NCBI RefSeq assembly: GCF_001624695.1
Contig: NZ_JSEP01000006.1
Coordinates: forward strand, 215,691-279,690
Direction of reading: 5' to 3'
Length of the DNA: 64,000 bases
Source: Labrenzia sp. OB1
Lineage (GTDB): Bacteria > Pseudomonadota > Alphaproteobacteria > Rhizobiales > Stappiaceae
Shown here in pieces: positions 1-8,239 of the stretch. Within the stretch, counting starts at the first letter, position 1; the number at the start of each line of letters is the position of its first letter. Both the position numbers and the translations under genes were made by a program. A model generated the notes under the pieces. It ran no database searches. It was given only the letters and a program-made list of their open reading frames with translations, and had not been told where the DNA came from.

Positions 1-712
1 TGCGGATCTCATTGCGCGTCACAATCTGCGCCCCTGCGTTCCGCAGATGCCGGAACTGATCGAGCCGCGTCACCGCGCCGACCCCGACAAACGCCATACG
101 GTCGAGACTCATCCCGGGAAGCTCGCTGATCCGCCGCGAGTTGGACCCGTGATACAAAGGTCCGTGCAATACGCTGGTGTCTCCGAAGTCGAAATGGTGA
201 TCAACCTGAACATAACCGACATCTTCGATGCCGTGATGGTCCCGCATTGCCTTTTGCCAGCCGCAGAAGGTCGGGAACGAGATGGAATGATCGCCACCGA
301 GCAAAAGAAGCTTCGCAGGATACCTGGCGAGCTCGGCAGTTTCCGCAGCAACCGCCCGGAACGTACGCAGCGTGTCCGTCTGGAAAACATGCAGATCCCC
401 GACATCGCCGACGGCGACCGATCTGTATCTGAATGTCTCGCCGTTCCGCAGATCCAGCATTTCGTGTTCGCCCAGGCTGTTCAGATAGCTGGAGAATACG
501 GTGCTTGCGCGCCGAATGGCATTCGGGCCTTCCGCGGACCCCGGCCGGGAACTGGCGGTTCCATCGAACGGAACTCCAGCCGCGATATATTGCTTTTCAC
601 CCTCGCCGCCCGGGGTCGTCCCGAACAGCAACGCCGGCCCGCCCCAGCCGGGTAAAGGCAGCCCGGAGAATTCGGATATGTCGGTTGCTTCAACCAATGC
701 GGCGAAATCCAC
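1..712 (-). CDS. Ureohydrolase (arginase/agmatinase family), 3' end outside window
   Basis: Predicted binuclear-metal hydrolase that removes urea from a guanidino compound; the substrate cannot be read from sequence. The visible 237 residues carry a GGDHS motif with ligand His142 and VDHHFD with Asp171, His173 and Asp175, the standard metal ligands of the family. The C-terminal ligand motif lies beyond the window. I chose a GTG start at 712 because GGGAGG lies six bases upstream and the GTG overlaps the TAG stop of the radical SAM gene by one base, which implies translational coupling. It is the sixth gene of the operon that begins at 6027. A housekeeping agmatinase is possible, but its place behind a radical SAM enzyme and an exporter suggests a pathway-specific tailoring role (inference). 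Confidence 0.85.
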   Translation of the reverse strand, partial: MDFAALVEATDISEFSGLPLPGWGGPALLFGTTPGGEGEKQYIAAGVPFDGTASSRPGSAEGPNAIRRASTVFSSYLNSLGEHEMLDLRNGETFRYRSVAVGDVGDLHVFQTDTLRTFRAVAAETAELARYPAKLLLLGGDHSISFPTFCGWQKAMRDHHGIEDVGYVQVDHHFDFGDTSVLHGPLYHGSNSRRISELPGMSLDRMAFVGVGAVTRLDQFRHLRNAGAQIVTRNEIR

Positions 713-2061
713 TAAACGCCTCCCGCCACGACGGCTTCATAGTTCTCGGCGGGAGACGATGCGAGCGCCAGATGATTGCGGACGATCTCCCGTGCAACAT
801 CCACCTTTTCAAGGAAGAACGAGAAACTTTCCTCGCGGGAAATTTTATCGAGTTCGAAGACCGCGAGGCCGTCTTCACGCCAATTCCTGAAATTCCAGTC
901 GACTATGCGTGACTTCAACTGCGGGTAAAGCGGCGTCAACGGATAGGGCACAAAATTGTAAAGATTGAAAAGCGACACTTCCGCCGAAGACTGGTGCATG
1001 AAATCCAGCGTCTTTCGATGTGCTTCCCCGTCCTCCTGCGGGAGACCGTTCAATACATTGAGTACCACCTTGATGCCGCAGTCGTTAAGGCGCCGCAGAC
1101 GGTCGCGAAGTTCCCTGACGTCTTTCATGACCTTCCGGTTTTGCAGCAAAAGTTCAGCAGAGGCGGATTCAAACCCGATTTCGACGGCAACGACCCCAAG
1201 TGCCCGCATCTGCTCGATCAGGTCGTCCTTTAGCGCCAGAAAGTGAGTCTGGACGATAAAACGGTACTGCGGCCGGTTGGCGAAGACCTTCAACAGGAGT
1301 TCGACCGCGTCGGGTGATTGGCCGAACGTCTTGTCGCCTATGTAGATAAGCCGCGTATCGGGAAAGTAGTCTTCGAACTGTTGAACTTCCGCTTCGAGGG
1401 CCGAAGGCTCCACCAGCACCAGTTTTCGCGACCACGCATCACCGCAGAACTCGCACCTGAACAGGCACCCGTGACTGGCGTTCAGCCGAAGAAGAGGCAC
1501 TTTTTGGTCATATTCGCGCAGAAGATTGTAATCGGGGATCCACCCCGCCGTATCCCGGCGATCCATGTGATTTTCAACTTCGGATGCCACGCCGGATAGC
1601 GCTCTGCGCAAACTCTCCGGTGTGGCCTGTCCATGATGCACGACGGTCGCATCCGATGATTTTACCAAAGGCGCCATGTTTCCGCCGATAACGGTGCAAC
1701 GCCCCCCGGCCATCATGCGCCGGGATATTTCCAGGGTCAGGTCGTAATTCTGTGCAAGGGGGGACAACAAAAGTATGTCACCCCGCTGGGTCCGGTCCTC
1801 AAGTTCCCTGACGCAGACTTCCAAGTCCGCGGGGCACCCACTCAGATCGTCCAGAACCGGTGTCCCGCCGACCTTGCGGACCATTCCCGCAAGATGCGCC
1901 GCCCAGAGCGGTAATTCCCAGAGCGCGTCTTCGGGAATAAAGTAATCCTTTAAAAAAACCTGGAAGAGGCGACTGTAATCTTCGTAATACTCTCTGACTT
2001 TAGGATGAGGTTCAGCGCATGATGGAAAAGGGAGTTGTACGATATGAAATAATATATGCAT
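712..2061 (-). CDS. Radical SAM enzyme with N-terminal cobalamin-binding-like domain
   Basis: A 449-aa protein of the class B (B12-dependent type) radical SAM architecture. Residues 1-160 resemble the Rossmann-like B12-binding domain (GDILLLSPLAQ, CTVIGGNMAPLV), without a clear DxHxxG lower ligand. The radical SAM core follows, with Cys199, Cys203 and Cys206 in CLFRCEFC for the [4Fe-4S] cluster. Downstream text (VEIGFESAS, VVLNVLNGLP) is typical of this group. Such enzymes methylate unreactive carbons or phosphorus, or rearrange substrates; which reaction applies here is unknown. It starts 18 bp after the GNAT gene and overlaps the ureohydrolase start by one base. The start at 2061 is supported by a typical N-terminus and by operon spacing. 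Confidence 0.88.
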   Translation of the reverse strand: MHILFHIVQLPFPSCAEPHPKVREYYEDYSRLFQVFLKDYFIPEDALWELPLWAAHLAGMVRKVGGTPVLDDLSGCPADLEVCVRELEDRTQRGDILLLSPLAQNYDLTLEISRRMMAGGRCTVIGGNMAPLVKSSDATVVHHGQATPESLRRALSGVASEVENHMDRRDTAGWIPDYNLLREYDQKVPLLRLNASHGCLFRCEFCGDAWSRKLVLVEPSALEAEVQQFEDYFPDTRLIYIGDKTFGQSPDAVELLLKVFANRPQYRFIVQTHFLALKDDLIEQMRALGVVAVEIGFESASAELLLQNRKVMKDVRELRDRLRRLNDCGIKVVLNVLNGLPQEDGEAHRKTLDFMHQSSAEVSLFNLYNFVPYPLTPLYPQLKSRIVDWNFRNWREDGLAVFELDKISREESFSFFLEKVDVAREIVRNHLALASSPAENYEAVVAGGV

Positions 2062-2079
2062 TTGGAAATCTCCCTGGAT

Positions 2080-2994
2080 CTAAACTTCAAGCACGCCCCA
2101 GTGCTTCAACATTTCCATGAAATCAAAGTAGATTTTCAGCACTTCCCTATCTTCTAAATCTTCTTTGATTGTATTTTCATGCTTCGCGTAAAACTCGGCC
2201 AGACCTGAGCAGGCTTTCTCATCGCAATTCCCGCTCCAGAAATCCTGTACGGTGTCGATGAAGTCGGCGGAGACGGCAGAGATTTCGGCATCGCCGAGAT
2301 CGACCGAAGTTTGAACAGCCGCCCATTCCCGCATGTTCGGAAAAAACGAAATAAAGGTGATATCAGCGTCCGCCGGCCGCCGGCGGCGGCCAAGCCGGAT
2401 CGAAGCGAGGTGCCCGGATTTTTCGGCATAGGCCAAAAGATGCGGCACGTGCCGGGACCTGGTTTCGTGAATGAATCCGAGCCTGAGTGGCTCGAACAAT
2501 GCCTGAGTGGCTTCAAGGAAGAGAATCATGAAATGCGCTGCCAGCCCGGTTCCCCGGAGCTCCGGCATGAGAAGAATTCGTCCGACAGCCATCCAGTACC
2601 GGCTTTCATAATGCCGGGTAATCCAGGGACGCCCGCCGCCGCATCCAATGGGGATCAAGGCGCCGGAGTCATCCTGTCCGAACGCGGAGATGAACTTCAT
2701 TTGATAGGTGGTCTGGTCGTACTGGTAGCGTTCTCGCGCGCGCCTGAGAATTTCTCTCTCCGGCGTATCGGCTTCGGCGGCAACAAACCATGCGGGCTGG
2801 GACACCTCGTCCTGGGAAGCAAGCAGGAAAGTGTCGGTCACCTGCACCGGGATGCCGCGCACCATCGCAATCTTCTGCCATCTGGGGCTGGGCGATGGCC
2901 TCCAAGAGTTCTGAAAGGAGGTCGTGCCGAAGTCGACCGTGGAGTCCCAAACCCATCCGGAGGATTGCTGCGCTCCCGATACAATTGAGTTCAT
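2080..2994 (-). CDS. GNAT-like acetyltransferase
   Basis: A 304-aa protein. Residues 137-160 (AVGRILLMPELRGTGLA) match the acetyl-CoA-binding motif A of GNAT N-acyltransferases, where a beta strand precedes an R-G-x-G-type turn. The flanking regions are not recognised and the acceptor is unknown. The ATG at 2994 overlaps the TGA of the upstream phosphatase gene (ATGA), so I reject the longer reading that begins at 3255 inside that gene. The protein is longer than a minimal GNAT (about 150 aa), so extra N- and C-terminal segments of about 130 and 140 residues need explaining. It is the fourth gene of the minus-strand operon. Confidence 0.7.
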   Translation of the reverse strand: MNSIVSGAQQSSGWVWDSTVDFGTTSFQNSWRPSPSPRWQKIAMVRGIPVQVTDTFLLASQDEVSQPAWFVAAEADTPEREILRRARERYQYDQTTYQMKFISAFGQDDSGALIPIGCGGGRPWITRHYESRYWMAVGRILLMPELRGTGLAAHFMILFLEATQALFEPLRLGFIHETRSRHVPHLLAYAEKSGHLASIRLGRRRRPADADITFISFFPNMREWAAVQTSVDLGDAEISAVSADFIDTVQDFWSGNCDEKACSGLAEFYAKHENTIKEDLEDREVLKIYFDFMEMLKHWGVLEV

Positions 2995-3602
2995 GACGCT
3001 ACCTTCCTGCTGACCATCTTCGCGCCATCCGATCTGATCGTGCGTTCCTCGAAAAACCCGAACGGACGCAGTGAAGCGCTCGACCATCCCCGCTTGCTCA
3101 ATTGCCACTGAAGACAGCGCATGAAGAAGCAGTGCGAGAAAAGGACGATTTCGACATGGGTGGTGAATTTGCGATCCAGATACGCAATAGCCTGCCTGAC
3201 TCTTGCTTTTGTTTCGGAACTGGTTTCCGAAGCTTCCAGACAGCCGAGCGCCCATCCCGCCCGCCCCAGGGCGAGGAATGCGCCCGGCGGCAGGTACAAA
3301 AACCGGCTCTTGAATCTCGGCAAGGGGACTTCGCGGAAGAGCGGCACCTTGTGGATTGTTTCCGATGGCCGCCCTGTCACGGCCGCGGCAGTTTCGACAG
3401 CCCGCGGCGCGTCCGAACTGATCACCGATGCGTCAGCCGCTATCGGCACCAGAACTCTTTCCGGCCTGGCGATTCCGGCTTCATCATAACTGTCCAGGGC
3501 TGCGTTCATGCGGTCGGTCCCGAGAAACCGGCCGTGCGCATAGTTCGCGGCCGAGCGTCCGTGGCGAATACACCTGAGGACCCGGATACCCATCTCACTC
3601 AT
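2991..3602 (-). CDS. Histidine phosphatase superfamily protein
   Basis: A 203-aa protein with the phosphoglycerate-mutase/acid-phosphatase fold signature: an RHG motif (Arg13-His14-Gly15, with the phospho-accepting His), an internal FREVPLP segment in the place of the usual acidic loop, and a C-terminal FSH motif for the second catalytic His. These enzymes remove phosphate from sugars, nucleotides or proteins; the substrate is unknown. The start at 3602 overlaps the TGA of the ABC transporter gene by four bases (ATGA). A start at 3629 is open but would overlap the upstream gene more deeply. The stop overlaps the GNAT start in the same way, so three genes are translationally coupled. Confidence 0.85.
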   Translation of the reverse strand: MSEMGIRVLRCIRHGRSAANYAHGRFLGTDRMNAALDSYDEAGIARPERVLVPIAADASVISSDAPRAVETAAAVTGRPSETIHKVPLFREVPLPRFKSRFLYLPPGAFLALGRAGWALGCLEASETSSETKARVRQAIAYLDRKFTTHVEIVLFSHCFFMRCLQWQLSKRGWSSASLRPFGFFEERTIRSDGAKMVSRKVAS

Positions 3603-5794
3603 CCCGCTGCTCGGGACTGAATACGCCACAGCGCCTCGAACATCCCCTTGCTTGCAAGGAGTTCCGAGGGCTTGCCATATTCACAGATCCCGCTCCTGTC
3701 CAGAACGTAGACTTGGTCGGCATGCATTACCGAGCTCAGGCGATGGGCAATCATCATGACCGTTCGCTGAGCGTAACACTCTGAAAGATTGGCAAAAACC
3801 TCCGCTTCAGTTTTCCCGTCCAGGCTAGATGTTGCTTCATCCAGAACGAGGACCGGTGCGTCCTTCAGGATTGCCCGCGCGATTGCGACCCGCTGGCGTT
3901 CCCCGCCGGAAAGGAGCTTGCCGCCAGCTTCCAGGATTGTTTCGTATCCGCTGGGCAGCCTTTGAATGAAATCGTGGGCGCAAGCGAGTTTGGCAGCCCT
4001 GACGATGTTCTCGAGAGGTTGGTCGCGGGCCGCTCCCAAGCTGATGTTGTCCTTCACGGACATGGTCAGCAACGAAGTGTCCTGACTGACGACCGCGATG
4101 GCGCCACGCAGATCTTTCAACTGAAGTGAGGTTACCGGCTTGCCGTCGAACAGGACGTCCCCGGTCTCGGGCATGTTGAAGCGCAGCAGAAGCCTTACGA
4201 GACTGCTCTTCCCGGCACCTGTCGGTCCGACGATGGCAGTTGTCTGACCGGCCGGGATATCGATCGACAGTCCGTCGAACACCGGGCGGCCTTCTTCATA
4301 ACCAAAGGTGATTTCATCATAACGAAGGTCACCAGCTATGGCTGCGCGCCGCAATTGTTCACCGCGTTCCAGACGCTCTACCGGACCGTAGAGGTGTCTG
4401 AAAATGCGCCGCAGAGAGGCGGTCGACCGATTGGCTGTCGACATCAACCTACCGAACTGCGTGATCGGCCAGAGCAGTTGGCGGTTCATCATGATACTTG
4501 TCGAATAGGCACCAATCGACATGGTGCTCCCGGTGACGACGCCTCCCCCCGCCATCGCCAGCGAGATGCCCGTAATGACGCTGAATTCCAGTGCGGGAAC
4601 AAAAGCCGACGAAACCTTCGAGGTATCTATTCCAGCCTGCCAGCCCTCTTCTGCCATAACCGAAATTCTGTCGGTCTGATCCTTTTCGGCGACAAAGCTC
4701 TTTATTGTCTCGAGCCGGTTCAAATTCGTCTCGACCGCCGTCGCCAGCGTGCCGGCACTCGCCCGGACTTTCTCGTATCTGGGAACCGCCTTTTTCTGAA
4801 GACTTGTCATGCTCCACAAGACAAAGGGCACGCCCATGCAAGAAAGCCAGCCCATCACCGGAACCGTGGTGAAAAAGATGGCAAAGATAGCAGCGCCGTT
4901 GATGACGATCTGGTAGCCTTCCCAGCCCGCTTCGAAAAAATCCTCGATGGCGTTGATGTCGCTCGTCAGCGTCGCGACCAGTTCGCCGGACCCCTTCTTG
5001 TCGACATATTCGAGCGGAGCTCCCTGGATCCGCGCATAGCATTGGATTTTCAACCTTCGCTGCATGTCCTGCGAGGCCTTTCGCCATCGCCGCTGGCCTG
5101 CGTACTCCAATGCGCTCTGCAGGGCCGTCAGCCCCATGGTCAGCAGTCCGTAGTGGACGAAAACGAGCGCGCCGGCAGATCCGCCTCCCACGAGACCCAG
5201 GGTTGCCTTGTTGATCGAGAGCGCAACGACACCGAAGCGCGCCAGAGAAAGCGCAACGGCTCCCGCGCCGCAAAGTGCGGCAACCGAAAGGTCACTCCGA
5301 TGCGAAGACAGCTCCCCTGTCAGTTGCATCAGGAAATTGCCGTCTTCGTCGTTGCCGGGTTCGGTCTGAAAGGCATCCTCAATCTGTTGTCTGACCAGCT
5401 GAGCGGTCCAGACAAGCGATGCAATCCCGGCCGCCGTCAACCAAATCGGACTGGCCGTCAGACTTGCAAGCCCTACGATCCCTACAGCGCCGACGCCTAC
5501 GGAGGTCACCCAATCCGCAGTGGTTGCGTGGTCGTTTTTTTTGAAAATGTCCGGAACCGGCAACAGCTGCCTTACGTCCTCGGCAGAGACCATCTCGTCA
5601 TGCAAAATGAGAATGCGCGCGGTGAGCGTACTTGCCTTGACATCAAATATCGCGGGAATTGCCTCGAGCTCAGCCACAATTTGCGATGCCAACCTGGCAT
5701 CGCCCTCAATCCACGGAACGGACAGCCGGGTGCGCCCCGCGATGCTAAAGACAATTTCGATATCTTCGATCGCGGCTTCGACTCGGTGCGACAT
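3599..5794 (-). CDS. ABC exporter half-transporter with N-terminal HMA-like domain
   Basis: A 731-aa protein. Residues 8-90 resemble the HMA_2 type of heavy-metal-associated fold found ahead of some P1-type ATPases (GRTRLSVP, then an AIFDVKASTLTARILI segment), without a CxxC pair. A hydrophobic pair of segments (95-135) follows, then an ABCB/MsbA-like membrane domain (about 170-450). The ATPase domain has Walker A GPTGAGKSS (523-531), Q-loop Gln571, signature LSGGE (628-632), Walker B LVLDE and an AHR H-loop. It probably works as a homodimeric exporter in the inner membrane. The combination of HMA-like and ABC exporter domains is unusual. It follows the 71-aa gene by 17 bp and overlaps the phosphatase gene by 4 bp. 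The cargo is unknown. Confidence 0.88.
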   Translation of the reverse strand: MSHRVEAAIEDIEIVFSIAGRTRLSVPWIEGDARLASQIVAELEAIPAIFDVKASTLTARILILHDEMVSAEDVRQLLPVPDIFKKNDHATTADWVTSVGVGAVGIVGLASLTASPIWLTAAGIASLVWTAQLVRQQIEDAFQTEPGNDEDGNFLMQLTGELSSHRSDLSVAALCGAGAVALSLARFGVVALSINKATLGLVGGGSAGALVFVHYGLLTMGLTALQSALEYAGQRRWRKASQDMQRRLKIQCYARIQGAPLEYVDKKGSGELVATLTSDINAIEDFFEAGWEGYQIVINGAAIFAIFFTTVPVMGWLSCMGVPFVLWSMTSLQKKAVPRYEKVRASAGTLATAVETNLNRLETIKSFVAEKDQTDRISVMAEEGWQAGIDTSKVSSAFVPALEFSVITGISLAMAGGGVVTGSTMSIGAYSTSIMMNRQLLWPITQFGRLMSTANRSTASLRRIFRHLYGPVERLERGEQLRRAAIAGDLRYDEITFGYEEGRPVFDGLSIDIPAGQTTAIVGPTGAGKSSLVRLLLRFNMPETGDVLFDGKPVTSLQLKDLRGAIAVVSQDTSLLTMSVKDNISLGAARDQPLENIVRAAKLACAHDFIQRLPSGYETILEAGGKLLSGGERQRVAIARAILKDAPVLVLDEATSSLDGKTEAEVFANLSECYAQRTVMMIAHRLSSVMHADQVYVLDRSGICEYGKPSELLASKGMFEALWRIQSRAAG

Positions 5795-5811
5795 TTGTTA
5801 CCCCGGTCGTA

Positions 5812-6027
5812 TCAGGTTTGTTTTTTCGATCGCGACGTTTTTACGTTTTCAACGCTTTCTTCCGCAAGGACATCATCGAAATCTTCGCGCATCTCACTGA
5901 ATTTCTTTGCCGCCGAATTTGTTGCCCTTGCGGCGCTTCGTAATATTGTTTTTCCTGACTTCTTAAATTGTGACTGGAATATTATGGCTGCACCAGCACC
6001 TGCAATGAATGCCCAGAAAGGAACCAT
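5812..6027 (-). CDS. Small single-span membrane protein, first gene of the operon
   Basis: A 71-aa protein: an N-terminal hydrophobic segment (residues 2-18, FWAFIAGAGAAIIF), a basic amphipathic stretch and a charged tail ending in KTSRSKKQT. There are no cysteines. The overall plan (one glycine/alanine-rich span plus amphipathic helix) resembles small DUF5132-like proteins that accompany HMA_2 proteins, but the likeness is only by layout. GGAGTGA lies 7 bases before the ATG. It precedes the HMA-ABC transporter by 17 bp, so it is probably a transporter partner. It does not look like a ribosomal peptide precursor, since no leader/core boundary or core-like composition is visible. Confidence 0.65.
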   Translation of the reverse strand: MVPFWAFIAGAGAAIIFQSQFKKSGKTILRSAARATNSAAKKFSEMREDFDDVLAEESVENVKTSRSKKQT

Positions 6028-6344
6028 ACTTTCACTCCATCGAACACATGTATTGACATGATTATCACTGTATCAGTCGCCTCATAGTTGCACAACAATT
6101 GATTTACAGTCTCCGGAAATGCCCTTTTTCCGGGTATTTTGAATGAGCTTTGGCTACCAACGTCTCCTCAAAAAGGGGGCAGAAGGACCAGCCGACCAGA
6201 AGAGATTCTTTCATCAGTCCCGCCTTTTCACAGGCTTGCATTGCCGGATGAGTGTTTTCAGGAAAGAGGGTGCGACATGTCAAAACTGTCAGTATCATCG
6301 GCACGCCAGACACAAAAACGGCGATGAATGAACGGACACAACCC
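6028..6344. other. Divergent intergenic region, no gene seen
   Basis: This 317-bp stretch separates the minus-strand operon (start 6027) from the plus-strand dehydrogenase (start 6345). It must hold promoters for both. The first 60 bases next to 6027 are AT-rich, which fits a promoter for the six-gene operon, but I cannot point to a convincing -35/-10 pair. Short open frames on both strands have no recognisable content. Confidence 0.5.
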
Positions 6345-7418
6345 ATGAAGCACTACAAGATCGCGGCCATTCCTGCTGATGGTATCGGCCCCGAGGTCAT
6401 CGCAGCCGGCCTGCAGGCCCTTGAGGCCCTGTCGCGCCGGGACGGCGGCTTCTCGCTGGATGTGACTCCTTTCGACTGGGGCTCGGAGCGTTACAAGCGC
6501 ACCGGCACCTTGATGCCGGAGGACGGCACGCAACAGTTGAAGGCCTTCGACGCGATCTTTTTCGGTGCGGTCGGAGCACCTGACGTTCCGGATCATGTCA
6601 CCCTCTGGGGGCTGCGCCTGCCCATCTGCCAGGGTTTCGACCAATATGCGAATGTGCGCCCGACGAGAATCCTTCCCGGAATATCGTCTCCGCTTGAGGG
6701 GGTCGGCATTGGTGATCTCGACTGGGTGATCGTGCGCGAAAACTCGGAAGGCGAGTACTCAGGGCATGGCGGGCGCGCCCATAGGGGGCTGCCCGAAGAA
6801 GTCGGTACGGAAGTCGCGATCTTCACAAGGGCCGGCATCGCGCGGATCATGCGTTATGCCTTCCGCCTCGCGCAGTCACGTCCCCGCAAGTTCCTGACTG
6901 TGGTCACCAAGTCGAACGCGCAGCGGCACGGAATGGTCATGTGGGACGAGATCGCAGCCGAGGTCTCGCAGGAATTTCCCGATGTGACCTGGGACAAGAT
7001 GCTGGTCGACGCGATGACCGTCCGCATGGTCAAGGACCCCAAGAGCCTCGACACAATCGTCGCCACCAACCTGCATGCCGATATCCTTTCGGACCTGGCA
7101 GGGGCGCTGGCCGGAAGCCTCGGCGTCGCCCCAACCGCGAATATCGACCCGGAGCGGCGCTTTCCCTCAATGTTCGAACCCATTCACGGATCGGCCTTCG
7201 ACATCACGGGCAATGGCATCGCCAATCCGGTCGCCACGTTCTGGACCGCTTCGCAGATGCTGGACCATCTTGGCGAAACGAACGCCGCGGAGCGGCTGAT
7301 GCGTGCGGTGGAAAAGGTCTGCGAAGACGGCATTCTGACGCCCGATGTCGGCGGCAACGCGACGACGCAGGAGGTGACCGACGCAGTGTGCGAGGCCATT
7401 CGCAGCGAAAACATCTGA
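6345..7418 (+). CDS. Tartrate dehydrogenase / D-malate dehydrogenase (decarboxylating)
   Basis: A 357-aa NAD-dependent beta-hydroxyacid oxidative decarboxylase of the isocitrate/isopropylmalate dehydrogenase family. It reads like E. coli DmlA along its whole length: AAIPADGIGPEV at the N-terminus, WGLRLPICQGFDQYANVRP for the substrate arginines, VRENSEGEYSG, TKSNAQRHGM with the catalytic Lys, and NLHADILSDLAGALAGSLG with metal-binding Asp residues. Length is normal. Starts at 6252 and 6324 are open, but the family N-terminus begins at the ATG at 6345. It lies divergent to the six-gene operon and convergent to the cyclo-ligase gene. Tartrate, D-malate and 3-isopropylmalate specificity cannot be separated by eye. 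Confidence 0.85.
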   Translation: MKHYKIAAIPADGIGPEVIAAGLQALEALSRRDGGFSLDVTPFDWGSERYKRTGTLMPEDGTQQLKAFDAIFFGAVGAPDVPDHVTLWGLRLPICQGFDQYANVRPTRILPGISSPLEGVGIGDLDWVIVRENSEGEYSGHGGRAHRGLPEEVGTEVAIFTRAGIARIMRYAFRLAQSRPRKFLTVVTKSNAQRHGMVMWDEIAAEVSQEFPDVTWDKMLVDAMTVRMVKDPKSLDTIVATNLHADILSDLAGALAGSLGVAPTANIDPERRFPSMFEPIHGSAFDITGNGIANPVATFWTASQMLDHLGETNAAERLMRAVEKVCEDGILTPDVGGNATTQEVTDAVCEAIRSENI

Positions 7419-7477
7419 GCGTGGAGACGACCGGTTTCCCGGCACTCTTCACGATCATTGCGGGCCGTCCCTGAGGA

Positions 7478-8116
7478 TCATCCCGCTTCGGTCACGACAC
7501 CATCCATTGCGATGTCCCAGGGCAAGGGGAAAACCGTCGGCATGCGGCAGAATTCAAAGCCTACGCCAAGCATCAGGGGTTTCCTGTCGAAGTCTGCAAG
7601 GGTGCGGTCGTAGTATCCGCCCCCGTTACCAAGGCGGAAATTGTCGTCATCGACGCCGACCAGCGGCGAAAGGATGATATCCGGCGTCTCGGCCTCGCCC
7701 GTGGCGGGGACAGGGATATTCCAGATCCCGCGCGTCATCTCACACCCCGGGCGCCAGGGCAGAAATTGCAGCGGAGCTTCCTTCGCGATCACAACGGGAA
7801 GAAAGACGGTCCGGCCCGCATCACAGAGATCCGTCATCAGGGGCCGCAGGTCCGGTTCGCCGCGAATGGGCCAGTAGACAGCGATTTTCCCGAAGGTTCT
7901 GTTTTCGAGAAACCGGTGCAGGTTGGCGATCAGCGCGTCGGTCTTCTCCCGTCGTTCGGCGCTGTCCATCCGCCGCCGCCTTTCCATGAGGCGGGTGCGT
8001 TCGGATTTGCGGAAACGGCTGACATCCCTGAAGGTCTGCGGATCGACGATGTGTCCGGCGACGATCTTGCAGGCGTAGCAGACGGGATCTCCGGGACGGT
8101 CTTCCTCTTCGCTCAT
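7478..8116 (-). CDS. 5-formyltetrahydrofolate cyclo-ligase
   Basis: A 212-aa enzyme of one-carbon metabolism that converts 5-formyl-THF to 5,10-methenyl-THF using ATP. The C-terminal two thirds match the family: IAVYWPIRGEPD, TRGIWNIPVP, SPLVGVD and the nucleotide loop GNGGGYYDRTL. The first 45 residues are an extension with a DPVCYACKI motif (a CxxC pair) that I do not see in standard family members. I start at the ATG at 8116, preceded by GGAAAAG; the frame stays open upstream to 8497 but that part lacks coding character and overlaps a plus-strand gene remnant. It is monocistronic and convergent with the dehydrogenase. Confidence 0.85.
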   Translation of the reverse strand: MSEEEDRPGDPVCYACKIVAGHIVDPQTFRDVSRFRKSERTRLMERRRRMDSAERREKTDALIANLHRFLENRTFGKIAVYWPIRGEPDLRPLMTDLCDAGRTVFLPVVIAKEAPLQFLPWRPGCEMTRGIWNIPVPATGEAETPDIILSPLVGVDDDNFRLGNGGGYYDRTLADFDRKPLMLGVGFEFCRMPTVFPLPWDIAMDGVVTEAG

Positions 8117-8239
8117 CTGCTTTTCCGGGTTCTTGCACAACCGATTTTCACATGCTGTCAGGCGCGCAATTTTGCTGCAAGCCCCCAAAAGTGAAGGCGT
8201 GCCATCCGCCCATTTCGTGATAAAATTGGTCGAAAGTGT

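Noticed and set aside
5812..6027. Ribosomal peptide precursor for the radical SAM enzyme
   Set aside because: The 71-aa protein starts with a membrane span and has no leader/core layout, no cysteines and no repeated core residues.
4355..6061. Long plus-strand open frame (568 codons) across the ABC transporter gene
   Set aside because: It is antisense to a gene with full ABC motifs and has Arg/His/Gln-rich, low-complexity composition typical of shadow frames in GC-rich DNA.
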